Of a stretch of 64,000 nt of DNA, positions 16,662-25,801 are shown piece after piece; the first letter of the stretch is position 1; every line of letters begins with the position of its first letter. A model generated the notes under the pieces. The model made no database searches, had not been told where the DNA came from, and saw only the letters and a program-made list of their open reading frames with translations. Made by a program: the position numbers and the translations under genes. Source of the stretch: Ruegeria conchae (lineage in GTDB: Bacteria; Pseudomonadota; Alphaproteobacteria; Rhodobacterales; Rhodobacteraceae). Location: positions 186,001-250,000 of the forward strand of contig NZ_AEYW01000012.1 of the NCBI RefSeq assembly GCF_000192475.1. Direction: 5' to 3'.

Positions 16662-19097
16662 ATGAAATCGCGTACCAAGGTTGTTGTCATTGGCGGCGGT
16701 ATCGCTGGGTGTTCGACACTGTATCATTTGACCCAAGAGGGTTGGACTGACGTAGTACTGGTAGAACGCAACGAACTAACCAGCGGCACAACCTGGCATT
16801 CGGCTGCGCAGGTGACAAATTTTGGCATGAATCAGACTATGGTTGGACTGAAAACGCACTCGATCAATCTGTACAAGGAACTGGCCGAGGATCCAGACTA
16901 CCCGATCAACTACCATCATGGCGATGGCGGTATCAGGCTAGCCAACACGCCGGAGCAGATGCAGGGGTATCGCCACTTTGCTTCCATGGCGCGCGGCATG
17001 GATGTGCATTTTGAGGTCATAGATGCCGAAGAATGCGCCCGCCGCCACCCGCTGATCTCGACTGATAACCTATTGGGTGGGCTGTGGGATCCGCTTGATG
17101 GCGACATCGATCCGGCACAGCTGTGCCAAGCTCTGGCACGCCGTGCGCGCAAAGCCGGGGCCGAGATTTATCGCAATACTCCGGTCACCGGGCTGACGCA
17201 GCACAAGGACGATACGTGGACGGTGCACACCGAACACGGCGATATTGATTGCGATATAGTGGTTAACGCTTGCGGCTATCGGGTCAACGAAGTGGGCGCG
17301 ATGATGGGTGTACACCACCCCGTTGCCTCGATGGAGCATCAGTATTTCCTGACAGAAGAGATCGCAGCGATCCGCGACGCAGGTCATCGCATGCCCCTGC
17401 TACGCTGTCCGATCAGTGACTATTATTGCCGTCAGGAAAAGAACGGTTTGCTGGTCGGCTTCTATGAGCAGGATTGCAAAACCTGGGGCATGAATGGGAT
17501 TGATCCGAATTTTGTTAACGCGCTGTGCCCTGACGATCTGGACCGCGTGACGGATGTGCTGGAGGGCGCTTTCGCACGCATGCCCGCACTGATGGAGGTT
17601 GGTATCCACACCGTCGTGAATGGTCCGATCACCTACACGATTGACGGTGCACCTTTGGTCGGGCCGATCCCCGGCAAGCGCAACGCTTTCTGCATCATCG
17701 GCCTGCGCGCAGGCCTGGGCGAAGGGGGTGGCCATGGCCGGCTGCTGGCCCAACAGATCGTTCATGGCGAAGCCTGCTATGACACGTGGTGCCTTGATCC
17801 GCGCCGGTTTACCGGCCACACCAATGTGGAGCTGACCGCGCTGAAAGCAATCGAGGACTACCAAAATGAATTCCGCTTTCATTTTCCTCACGAACACCGG
17901 CCTGCTGGCCGCCCTGCCAAAACCACACCGCTGACCCCAATCTTCGCAGCAGAAGGGGCCGAATTTACAGTGGTCAACGGCTGGGAGCGGGTCGACTACA
18001 TCAAGCCGGGGTCTGACTTTCACCCAACGCTGAGTTTCAGTTTTGATGAGACCTTTGACGTCGTCGCAAGGGAAACCAAAAACCTTCAGGAAAATGTCGG
18101 ACTGACCGAAGTTAACGGCTTCAACCGTCTGGAAATCACCGGAACCGATCGGCATGAGTTTCTGGATCGGATGATGTGCGGCGCGGTGACGAAACGCGAC
18201 AGGCGGGTCGGCCTTGGCTATCTGCTGAATCACAACGGGATGATCAAAGCCGAGGCCACAATCGCCAACCTGCCCGCCAGCGATCGCGGCCCGGCGCGGG
18301 TCTGGTACGGGTCCGCCGCCGCCAGCGAATATCACGATATGGATTGGCTGCAGGCACATCTGCATGATGGCGAAGACGTGCAAATTCGCTCGCTCACCAA
18401 TGATCAGACCATTCTGGTGCTAGCCGGACCCAAATCGCGCGACGTATTGTCCGCTTGTGCACGAGGAGATTGGTCACGAGACGCCTTCCCCTGGCTGTCT
18501 GTTCGCGAGTGCTTTGTCGGGATCGCGCCGGCAACTGTGTTGAATATCAGCTTCTCAGGGGAACTGGCCTACGAGATACATGTCCCAAACGCCTCGCTTT
18601 ATGCGGCCTATCTGTCGCTTCGAAAAGCAGGCGAGACACATGGCATGAAACTCTTTGGAGCCCGCGCCATCGAGTCCATGCGGATGGAGAAAGGGTTCTT
18701 GCACTGGAAAGCCGATCTGCTCACAGAGTTCGATCCGTTTGAGACCGGTTTGGATCGGTTTGTGAAACTGACCAAAGGCGATTTCATTGGCCGAAACGCG
18801 TTGCAGAAACGCCTTGAGAGCGGTCCGCAGAAGAAACTGGTAAGCCTGAAAATCGATACAACCAAAGCACCTGCCCATGGTGGAGCCTCGCTGATGTTGG
18901 ACGGCGTGGTTGTTGGTACCATCACGTCAGGTGACTGGGGCCACCGAACAGGGTTAAACCTTGCTTACGGCTTTTTGAATCCAGAATTTTCTGAACCCGG
19001 CAGCCGAATGCAGCTTGACCTGTGCGGAGAATTGATCGGTGCCGAAGTGATTGCACCTTCCCCCTATGACCCAGACCTCTCACGCGTGCGTAGCTGA
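16662..19097 (+). CDS. Dimethylglycine/sarcosine dehydrogenase-like flavoprotein with GcvT domain
   Basis: An 811-residue protein starting at the ATG at 16662 after a strong CGGAGGG site; the open frame upstream is not preferred. The FAD-binding motif is VVVIGGGIAGCSTLYHL, and H46 in SGTTWHS matches the histidine that covalently holds FAD in DMGDH/SARDH. The C-terminal half is a folate-binding GcvT/aminomethyltransferase domain. Such enzymes oxidatively remove an N-methyl group and pass it to tetrahydrofolate. It is a paralogue of the protein encoded at 58220-60673. It stands alone between a LysR and an AraC-type gene, so the methylamine substrate cannot be fixed from sequence. Confidence 0.87.
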   Translation: MKSRTKVVVIGGGIAGCSTLYHLTQEGWTDVVLVERNELTSGTTWHSAAQVTNFGMNQTMVGLKTHSINLYKELAEDPDYPINYHHGDGGIRLANTPEQMQGYRHFASMARGMDVHFEVIDAEECARRHPLISTDNLLGGLWDPLDGDIDPAQLCQALARRARKAGAEIYRNTPVTGLTQHKDDTWTVHTEHGDIDCDIVVNACGYRVNEVGAMMGVHHPVASMEHQYFLTEEIAAIRDAGHRMPLLRCPISDYYCRQEKNGLLVGFYEQDCKTWGMNGIDPNFVNALCPDDLDRVTDVLEGAFARMPALMEVGIHTVVNGPITYTIDGAPLVGPIPGKRNAFCIIGLRAGLGEGGGHGRLLAQQIVHGEACYDTWCLDPRRFTGHTNVELTALKAIEDYQNEFRFHFPHEHRPAGRPAKTTPLTPIFAAEGAEFTVVNGWERVDYIKPGSDFHPTLSFSFDETFDVVARETKNLQENVGLTEVNGFNRLEITGTDRHEFLDRMMCGAVTKRDRRVGLGYLLNHNGMIKAEATIANLPASDRGPARVWYGSAAASEYHDMDWLQAHLHDGEDVQIRSLTNDQTILVLAGPKSRDVLSACARGDWSRDAFPWLSVRECFVGIAPATVLNISFSGELAYEIHVPNASLYAAYLSLRKAGETHGMKLFGARAIESMRMEKGFLHWKADLLTEFDPFETGLDRFVKLTKGDFIGRNALQKRLESGPQKKLVSLKIDTTKAPAHGGASLMLDGVVVGTITSGDWGHRTGLNLAYGFLNPEFSEPGSRMQLDLCGELIGAEVIAPSPYDPDLSRVRS

Positions 19098-19105
19098 TCC
19101 GGAAG

Positions 19106-20023
19106 CTACCCGCCGTTCCGATAGGCAGTCGGTGTCTGCCCGAATTGAGCCCGGAACGCACGCGTCATGGCACTGGGGTTTTCATACCCGCAGCGGCTGG
19201 CGATTTCGGCCACGGATTGTTGGGTCTCGACCGCAAGTTTGCGCGCCAGATTCAGACGCAGGCGACGATAGAGCGCCTGCGGTGTTACGCCCAGCTCGGC
19301 CAAAACCCGGGTTTCAATCTTCTTCTGAGAACACCCGAGTTGCCTGGCGATATCCTTTATCAATACCGGCGCATCCAATGTGCCCTGCATGACGCCCAGC
19401 ACCCTATTCACAAGCCTGTCTTCGGATTTCATCTGTGGCGAAGCAGTGCTTGGTTCACCGCGGTTCATCAGAAGATGCGCGACCTCCATCGACAGCAACG
19501 GTCCATGGTCCGCAAGGATCAGCGCCGTGGCCAGATCATAAGCCGCCATAGCGCCGGAACAGGTGATCCGGTTGCGGTCGATCACAAAGCGCTCTTGCAG
19601 GGCATCAACGTCTGGAAATGCCTCTTCGAACCTCGATAATTCATCCCAGTGAATGGTTGCGCGATACCCGTTCAACAGACCTGCATCTGCAAGCAGCCAA
19701 CTTCCGGTATCCAAGCCAGCCAGCCGAGAATGTCGACTTGACGCACGGTGCAAAGCGCGCAACGTTTCGGAAACGGAATGCTCCAGATATCCATATGACG
19801 GCATGACGATCAGAGCATCGCCCACTGCAGCCCCGATGGCACCGTGAGGTGCCACCTGCAACCCACTGGAACTTTCCACAGGTGCACCGTCAGGCGAATA
19901 GAATTGCCAGGCATAGAGATTCTGCCCCGCCAAAGTGTTCGCGGCGCGCAGCGGCTCAACCATGTTGGCAAGGCACAGGTTCGAGAAACCATCGAACAGC
20001 AAAAAGTTGTAGGTCTGAGTCAA
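19106..20023 (-). CDS. GATase1-like AraC-family regulator (GbdR/CdhR type)
   Basis: A 305-residue regulator. Residues 1 to about 180 form a DJ-1/PfpI-like domain (FLLFDGFSNLCLANMVEPLRAAN), and residues about 205-305 are an AraC HTH pair ending in IASRCGYENPSAMTRAFRAQFGQTP. Characterised members of this subfamily sense glycine betaine, dimethylglycine, carnitine or arginine and activate catabolic genes. Here it is divergent from an acyl-CoA operon containing a CaiD-like hydratase and convergent with a DMGDH-like gene, so a carnitine- or betaine-type effector is plausible. Direct repeats in the 96-base intergenic region are likely binding half-sites. Confidence 0.88.
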   Translation of the reverse strand: MTQTYNFLLFDGFSNLCLANMVEPLRAANTLAGQNLYAWQFYSPDGAPVESSSGLQVAPHGAIGAAVGDALIVMPSYGYLEHSVSETLRALHRASSRHSRLAGLDTGSWLLADAGLLNGYRATIHWDELSRFEEAFPDVDALQERFVIDRNRITCSGAMAAYDLATALILADHGPLLSMEVAHLLMNRGEPSTASPQMKSEDRLVNRVLGVMQGTLDAPVLIKDIARQLGCSQKKIETRVLAELGVTPQALYRRLRLNLARKLAVETQQSVAEIASRCGYENPSAMTRAFRAQFGQTPTAYRNGG

Positions 20024-20036
20024 TTTTTTCTAACTC

Positions 20037-20065
20037 TGCATGATAAACTACGATTAGTGCATGTC
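20037..20065. promoter_or_regulatory. Direct repeats, candidate AraC-type operator
   Basis: TGCATGAT at 20037-20044 and TGCATGTC at 20058-20065 are direct repeats with a 21-base period, two helical turns. They lie in the divergent promoter region of the AraC-type regulator and the acyl-CoA dehydrogenase operon. Direct half-sites of this spacing are usual for AraC-family activators. Confidence 0.5.
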
Positions 20066-20119
20066 ATAGGCCCAGACAATGCCGTTTCATTCCCAATCAG
20101 GCATCAGGGGAACCGCGTT

Positions 20120-21280
20120 ATGCAATTTGGCTTATCCGAAGAACAGGACATGATCGTCTCGACCGTGCGCAGTTTTGTCGAGAATGAGATCTATCCGCAT
20201 GAGGCCGAGGTCGAACGGACCGGCCAAGTCCAGCCCGAATTGGGCGAACAGATCAAGCAGAAGTGCATCGATCTGGGATTTTATGCCTGCAACTTCCCTG
20301 AAGAAGTGGGCGGTGCAGGTCTGTCGCATCTCGACTTCACTCTGGTTGAGCGCGAACTGGGTCGCGGGTCCATGGCATTGACCCATTTCTTCGGTCGCCC
20401 GCAGAACATTCTGATGGCGTGTAATGACGAGCAGCGTGAACGCTATCTGTTGCCCGCTGTACGCGGTGAAAAAATGGACGCGCTGGCGATGACCGAACCC
20501 GATGCAGGTTCGGATGTCCGAGGCATGAAATGCCAGGCGGTTCGCGATGGCGGCGACTGGGTCGTAAACGGTTCGAAACACTTCATATCAGGCGCAGAAC
20601 ACGCTGATTTCTTCATCGTGTTCATCGCAACAGGTGTGGATGAAACCCCGAAAGGCCCAAAAAAGCGTATCACCACATTCCTTGTGGATCGGGGTACGCC
20701 GGGTTTTGAGGTGCGCGAGGGGTACAATTCGGTAAGCCACAAAGGCTACAAGAATTATATCCTGTATTTTGACAATTGCCGCCTGCCAGACGCACAGGTT
20801 TTAGGTGAGGTTGATGGCGGTTTCGCCGTGATGAACGAATGGCTTTACGCGACGCGCCTGACGGTCGCTGCTTTTTCAGTCGGGAGGGCGCGGCGCTGTT
20901 TTGATTACGCGCTGAATTACGCCGCTGAACGCAAGCAGTTTGGCCAACCAATCGGCAAGTTTCAGGGTGTTAGCTTCCAGATCGCCGACATGATCACCGA
21001 GATCGACGCCGCCGATTGGCTGACACTCTCGGCCGCATGGCGACTGGATCAGGACTTGCCTTCAAACCGCGAGATTGCGTCGGCCAAAATGTACGCCTCG
21101 GAGATGCTGGCGCGGGTAACGGATACCACGCTGCAGATCTATGGCGGGATGGGGCTGATGGACGATTTCCCAATCGAACGGTTCTGGAGGGATGCGCGTG
21201 TCGAACGAATCTGGGACGGCACAAGCGAAATTCAACGCCACATCATCAGCCGTGATCTGCTGCGGCCTCTGGGTGCCTGA
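20120..21280 (+). CDS. Acyl-CoA dehydrogenase
   Basis: A 386-residue flavoprotein starting at the ATG at 20120 after AGGGG. It has the family blocks ALAMTEPDAGSDVRGMK, RKQFGQPIGKFQ and QIYGGMGLMDDFPIERFWRD, and ends with IWDGTSEIQRHIISRDLL. At the place of the catalytic glutamate of medium-chain enzymes (YEGT) it has D366, which could lower or change base activity. With the CaiD-like hydratase and CoA ligase encoded behind it, it may desaturate a trimethylammonio-butyryl-CoA or another short acyl-CoA. Identity as CaiA is not supported by close resemblance. First gene of a three-gene operon. Confidence 0.88.
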   Translation: MQFGLSEEQDMIVSTVRSFVENEIYPHEAEVERTGQVQPELGEQIKQKCIDLGFYACNFPEEVGGAGLSHLDFTLVERELGRGSMALTHFFGRPQNILMACNDEQRERYLLPAVRGEKMDALAMTEPDAGSDVRGMKCQAVRDGGDWVVNGSKHFISGAEHADFFIVFIATGVDETPKGPKKRITTFLVDRGTPGFEVREGYNSVSHKGYKNYILYFDNCRLPDAQVLGEVDGGFAVMNEWLYATRLTVAAFSVGRARRCFDYALNYAAERKQFGQPIGKFQGVSFQIADMITEIDAADWLTLSAAWRLDQDLPSNREIASAKMYASEMLARVTDTTLQIYGGMGLMDDFPIERFWRDARVERIWDGTSEIQRHIISRDLLRPLGA

Positions 21281-21287
21281 GGCGTAG

Positions 21288-23303
21288 ATGAGCAAGGATA
21301 TCTCTCGCCTTCTGCGTCCGAAATCCATAGCGGTCATCGGAGGTGGTGCGTGGTGCCAGCAGGTTATCCAGCAATCCCAACTAATGGGGTATGCCGGGGA
21401 CATTTGGCCCATCCACCCCAAGGCGGCTGAACTCGCGGGGCACAAAGCCTACGCGCGGCTTGAGGACCTGCCCTCCGCCCCGGATGCCGCCTTTGTTGGC
21501 ATCAATCGACACGCCACGATTGAGGCGGTACAGATCTTGTCCGAAATGGGCAGCGGTGGTGCAGTTTGCTTTGCATCCGGATTCTCGGAAGCTGTGGCCG
21601 AGGATGATACGGGTGGAGACTTGCAATCAGAGTTGATCAAAGCGGCAGGTTCCATGCCCATTCTGGGGCCAAACTGTTATGGCTTTATCAACGCGTTGGA
21701 CGGGGCGCTGTTATGGCCTGACCAACATGGAGCATTTCCAGTTGAGCGCGGCGTCGCCATTCTGACCCAAAGCTCAAACATCTCGATCAACCTGACCATG
21801 CAGCGCCGTGCCTTGCCCATTGCCTATATGGTGACCTGTGGAAACATGGCACAAACCAGCCAGGCAGAGATCGCTGCAGCGCTGATCGATGACCCGCGGG
21901 TCACTGCAGTAGGTCTGCATGTCGAAGGCTTCAAGGATGTCCGCGAATGGGAAGCCCTTGCCGCCAAAGCTTTTGAGAAAAGCGTTCCCCTGATCGCGCT
22001 GAAGGTTGGTGCGTCTGAACAGGCGCAGGCAGCGACTGTGTCACATACCGCTTCACTGGCAGGCAGCGACGTGGGTGCGCAGGCTTTGCTGAACCGTCTT
22101 GGCATACCGCGACTAAAATCTCTCCCAGAGTTTCTAGAAACGCTGAAATTGCTGCACTGCTACGGACCGTTAACAGGAGCCAACATTGCATCGATCAGCT
22201 GTTCCGGAGGCGAGGCAAGCCTGATTGCGGATATGGCAGTTGGCACAGGCCTCGGCTTTCCCAAACTGAGCGAAGACAAAGAAACCCGATTGCGCGATGC
22301 GCTTGGTCCGATGGTCGCGCTGAACAATCCGCTCGACTATCACACGTATGTCTGGCGCGACGAAGCAGCAATGGCGAGCGCCTGGGCCGGGATGACCGGG
22401 GACGATATCGATCTGACCATCTCGATCGTCGACTATCCAACCACCGACTTGACGGATTGGGCTTGCGCAACGAACGCGGCACTCAAGGTGCGGGAAGAAA
22501 CCGGAGCACGATTTGCTGTGGCGGCGACCTTGCCCGAGTTGCTGCCAGAGGATGTCGCGCAAACCTTGATGGCGGGTGGAGTGGTTCCGTTCATGGGTTT
22601 AAGTGAAACTCTCGCAGCTACTCGGGCTGCGGGGCAGATCTGTGCGCCTTCGCACGAACCAATCTGCTTGCCAGGCGATCTGGAAGCCAAACGAACTTTG
22701 ACCGAAGCGGACGCCAAGCAGGCACTTACAGGACATGGCCTGCGTGTGCCCCAGAACCGTTCGGTTCGGAGTGCAGAAGAAGCCCAATGCGCGACGCACG
22801 AGATGACCGCACCTTTCGCCGTCAAGGGCGTCGGACTTGCCCATAAGTCCGAACACGCCGCCGTGAGACTGGGAGTTCAGGCCTCTGACGTGCCGAAAGT
22901 TGCCGCAGAAATCGGAACCGACGAGATCCTGATAGAAGAGATGATCTCGGGAACCGTGGCCGAACTGCTGGTCGGCGTCGTGCGCGACCCCGCCCATGGG
23001 TTTGTTCTGACCCTCGGCGCGGGTGGTGTCATGACCGAAATCTTGCGTGATACCGCTTCGCTGCTGATACCGACGACGCCCGATGATATTCGTGGCGCGC
23101 TCGACGCGCTAAAGATCGCCCCGCTTCTGGCCGGCTATCGCGGCCAACCAGCGGCTGATATGGATGAGATCATTGCTGCTGTTTTGGCCGTTCAGAGCTA
23201 TGTCGTGCACAATGCCGATACGCTCGGCGAGGTCGAAATCAACCCGCTTCTTTGCACGCCGACCCGCGCGGTTGCAGTGGATGCCCTAGTCAGAAAGGCC
23301 TGA
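21288..23303 (+). CDS. NDP-forming acyl-CoA synthetase (acetate-CoA ligase family)
   Basis: A 671-residue fused alpha-beta enzyme of the ADP-forming acyl-CoA synthetase family. The order is a CoA-binding domain (SIAVIGGG near 13-20), succinyl-CoA-ligase-like domains with the phosphohistidine H253 in VSHTASLAGSD, and a C-terminal ATP-grasp domain (FAVKGVGLAHKSEHAAVRLGV onward). It would make the CoA thioester used by the adjacent dehydrogenase and hydratase. Carnitine pathways usually use the AMP-forming ligase CaiC, so this would be a substitution. It starts seven bases after the dehydrogenase stop. The acid activated is unknown. Confidence 0.87.
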   Translation: MSKDISRLLRPKSIAVIGGGAWCQQVIQQSQLMGYAGDIWPIHPKAAELAGHKAYARLEDLPSAPDAAFVGINRHATIEAVQILSEMGSGGAVCFASGFSEAVAEDDTGGDLQSELIKAAGSMPILGPNCYGFINALDGALLWPDQHGAFPVERGVAILTQSSNISINLTMQRRALPIAYMVTCGNMAQTSQAEIAAALIDDPRVTAVGLHVEGFKDVREWEALAAKAFEKSVPLIALKVGASEQAQAATVSHTASLAGSDVGAQALLNRLGIPRLKSLPEFLETLKLLHCYGPLTGANIASISCSGGEASLIADMAVGTGLGFPKLSEDKETRLRDALGPMVALNNPLDYHTYVWRDEAAMASAWAGMTGDDIDLTISIVDYPTTDLTDWACATNAALKVREETGARFAVAATLPELLPEDVAQTLMAGGVVPFMGLSETLAATRAAGQICAPSHEPICLPGDLEAKRTLTEADAKQALTGHGLRVPQNRSVRSAEEAQCATHEMTAPFAVKGVGLAHKSEHAAVRLGVQASDVPKVAAEIGTDEILIEEMISGTVAELLVGVVRDPAHGFVLTLGAGGVMTEILRDTASLLIPTTPDDIRGALDALKIAPLLAGYRGQPAADMDEIIAAVLAVQSYVVHNADTLGEVEINPLLCTPTRAVAVDALVRKA

Positions 23304-23306
23304 GAT

Positions 23307-24086
23307 ATGGACCCGATCAAGACCCGCCGCGAGGGCGCAATCCTTGAGGTTACTCTGGACCGCCCTAAGGCCAACGCTATCGATCTGGCCACCAGCCGCG
23401 TCATGGGGCAGGTCTTTGCTGAGTTTCGCGATGACCCCGAATTGCGCGTCGCCATTCTGACCGGTGCTGGCGAAAAGTTTTTTTGCCCCGGCTGGGACCT
23501 GAAAGCCGCCGCCGACGGCGACGCGGTGGATGGGGATTATGGTGTGGGTGGTTTCGGGGGGCTTCAGGAACTGCGCGACCTCAACAAGCCAGTCATCGCC
23601 GCCGTCAATGGAATTGCCTGCGGGGGTGGGTTGGAACTTGCGATTTCAGCCGACATGATTCTGGCCGCAGATCACGCTACCTTTGCCTTGCCTGAAATCA
23701 GGTCTGGCACCGTCGCGGATGCCGCCAGCGTCAAACTGCCTAAACGCATCCCCTATCACATCGCAATGGAATTGCTACTTACCGGTCGCTGGTTCGATGC
23801 CGAAGAAGGACACCGCTGGGGATTGGTCAATGAGATCTTGCCTTCCGATCAGCTCATGGATCGCGCTTGGGAGCTTGCGCGCCTGCTCGCCTCGGGTCCA
23901 CCACTTGTCTATGCAGCGATCAAAGAAGTTGTGCGCGAAGCCGAAGACAGCAAGTTTCAGGATGCGATGAACCGCATCACCAAACGGCAGTTGCGTACGG
24001 TAGATGTACTTTACTCCAGTGAAGATCAGCTTGAAGGCGCAAGGGCCTTCGCTGAGAAGCGCGACCCGGTCTGGAAAGGGAAATAA
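23307..24086 (+). CDS. Enoyl-CoA hydratase, CaiD-like (carnitinyl-CoA dehydratase type)
   Basis: A 259-residue crotonase. It closely resembles E. coli CaiD along its length: GAILEVTLDRPKANAID near the start, LRVAILTGAGEKFF-PGWDLKAAADG, DLNKPVIAAVNG and the C-terminal AFAEKRDPVWKGK. The two catalytic glutamates are E110 in CGGGLELA and E130 in ALPEIRSG. CaiD interconverts crotonobetainyl-CoA and carnitinyl-CoA. The resemblance is well above that of a generic hydratase, so a carnitine-type role is reasonable, but caiB/caiC/caiT are absent. Last gene of the operon begun at 20120. Confidence 0.85.
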   Translation: MDPIKTRREGAILEVTLDRPKANAIDLATSRVMGQVFAEFRDDPELRVAILTGAGEKFFCPGWDLKAAADGDAVDGDYGVGGFGGLQELRDLNKPVIAAVNGIACGGGLELAISADMILAADHATFALPEIRSGTVADAASVKLPKRIPYHIAMELLLTGRWFDAEEGHRWGLVNEILPSDQLMDRAWELARLLASGPPLVYAAIKEVVREAEDSKFQDAMNRITKRQLRTVDVLYSSEDQLEGARAFAEKRDPVWKGK

Positions 24087-24259
24087 CAAACCCATTCGTT
24101 TTCTAACTACGTAAATGAATCTGGGAAGAACAGCCCCTGATCACACAGGTCCAGCTAGTTCATCAAAGTCAGCTCAATTTTTGAGTAGATCATACTTTAC
24201 ACGCCTGAAAATCAGGTCACAAATTGCTTTATGCATATATTTGGGATCAACGTGACCTG

Positions 24260-24841
24260 ATGCAGGACAAAAAATCAGAGACTGAACTGGAGATCGGTCG
24301 CACTCTGCAAAGACTGCGGCAAGAGCGAAACCTGACCGTCACAGAACTGGCAACTCAGGCAAACCTGTCGACGGCGATGATCAGCAGAATCGAGAACGGC
24401 CACGTTTCGCCTTCTCTTGGCACATTGCAGGCTTTGGCCGATGCCTTGTCAGTATCTCTGATGGCGTTGTTCAGCCATTCCGAGCACACGGCAGACGTTC
24501 ACCATGTTCCCGCAGGCACAGGGTTGCCGTCGCGGCGGATTACGCATGACCACGCACATGACTACCTGACACTGGGTAAGCACAGCGGGCCGGGCGGGTC
24601 CTTTCAATCCGCACGCATCCGTATTTCTAAGCAAGACCAAAACACCTTGCCCAAATACCAACACGAGGGACACGTATTCATTTATATGATCGAAGGGCGT
24701 GCCCGGTATCTGTGCGGTGCCGAAGAATTTCTGATGGCGACGGGCGACACGCTTAGCTTTGACGCCAAACTACCACACGGAGTACACGAAATCCTATCGG
24801 ACGAGATCGAGTTCATTACCGTTTCAACCCGGCCACAGTAA
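24260..24841 (+). CDS. XRE-family regulator with C-terminal cupin domain
   Basis: A 193-residue regulator from the ATG at 24260; a TTG further upstream is less likely. Residues about 12-70 are an XRE helix-turn-helix (LQRLRQERNLTVTELATQANLSTAMISRIENG), and the C-terminus is a small-molecule-binding cupin barrel (HEGHVFIYMIEGRARYLCG...GDTLSFDAKLPHG). Proteins of this kind often regulate nearby amino acid or amine catabolic genes. It follows the acyl-CoA operon after 173 bases on the same strand and precedes a LysR gene. A second protein of the same architecture is encoded at 52391. Confidence 0.85.
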   Translation: MQDKKSETELEIGRTLQRLRQERNLTVTELATQANLSTAMISRIENGHVSPSLGTLQALADALSVSLMALFSHSEHTADVHHVPAGTGLPSRRITHDHAHDYLTLGKHSGPGGSFQSARIRISKQDQNTLPKYQHEGHVFIYMIEGRARYLCGAEEFLMATGDTLSFDAKLPHGVHEILSDEIEFITVSTRPQ

Positions 24842-24910
24842 TGACCATCTGCTGGCGTCACCGTGCCTGAACCCTTGCCTAAGTGACCCGGGAGTGAAAA
24901 GACCTAGAGA

Positions 24911-25801
24911 ATGAAAATTACCTTTCGACAGGTCGATGCATTTCGATCCGTGGTATCTACCGGATCTGTAACAGAAGCCGCGACAATGCTGGGCATTTCG
25001 CAACCTGCAGTTAGTCGGTTAATCGCCGATCTTGAGGCTGAAGTCGGATTTGCTCTGTTTCAACGCTCAGGAAGGGTCCTGATTCCTACAGACGAAGCGC
25101 GGCTGCTTGTACAGGAGGTGCGCCAAGCCGTCAGCGGTATGGAACATATCAAGCAGGCGGCAACAGCGATCGGCAGTTTTGGACACGCGCGACTAAGCCT
25201 GGTAACTACCCCAGCCTTCGCGACGCAACTGGCCCCTGATCTGATCAGCTCATTCGCATTGGCCTGCCCCGAGGCTAGGGCGCGGTTGGAATTTGAGGCC
25301 AATGACGATTCAGTGGAATGGCTGGTATCGCAGAGTTTTGATTTTGGGATTACGTCCAGCGTCCCGTCTAACCCATCTTTTAACAGCCTGATGCTGTCGG
25401 ATGACGATGTATACTGCGTCTTGCCCAAGGGCCACCGGCTAGAAGACAAATCCGTCATTCACGCGCGAGATTTGGCGGATGAGAGTTTTATATCCTACAT
25501 GGGTTCATCCCGCTTCCGGTTCGAGGTCGACCGCTTTTTCGATGCCAAATCGATTTCGCGTAGCCTAAAATATGAAACTCGAACTACGGATGGCGTCTGT
25601 CGTCTTGTCGCGCGAGGGCTTGGAGTGTCGATTGTCGGAATGTCCAAAGGCCGTTCCGAAACCGTTCCAGGATGCGCTGTGCTGCCGTTTGCTGCACCGC
25701 TAAATTTTCAAACAGTGCTTTTCTGGTCCAACAACAGACCACTATCCGCTGTTGCAAATATCTTTCTCGAAATAGCGAAGGACACGCTTAGCACCGATTG
25801 A
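24911..25801 (+). CDS. LysR-family transcriptional regulator
   Basis: A 296-residue LysR protein: HTH TGSVTEAATMLGISQPAVSRLIADLE followed by a periplasmic-binding-like effector domain. It resembles regulators of nopaline/octopine or amino-acid-type catabolic genes, but no specific identity can be given. It is convergent with the TPP-decarboxylase operon, and the two genes overlap tail to tail by 14 bases. This proximity suggests it may control the nitrogen-compound cluster at 25.8-36 kb, which has no other obvious regulator. Confidence 0.83.
   Translation: MKITFRQVDAFRSVVSTGSVTEAATMLGISQPAVSRLIADLEAEVGFALFQRSGRVLIPTDEARLLVQEVRQAVSGMEHIKQAATAIGSFGHARLSLVTTPAFATQLAPDLISSFALACPEARARLEFEANDDSVEWLVSQSFDFGITSSVPSNPSFNSLMLSDDDVYCVLPKGHRLEDKSVIHARDLADESFISYMGSSRFRFEVDRFFDAKSISRSLKYETRTTDGVCRLVARGLGVSIVGMSKGRSETVPGCAVLPFAAPLNFQTVLFWSNNRPLSAVANIFLEIAKDTLSTD

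Noticed and set aside
17400-18383. 327-codon open frame antisense to the DMGDH-like gene
   Set aside because: It is the shadow of a strongly supported gene and contains no recognisable domain.
19844-20119. N-terminal extension of the acyl-CoA dehydrogenase
   Set aside because: It would overlap the divergent regulator gene. MQFGLSEEQD at 20120 is the normal family start with AGGGG upstream.
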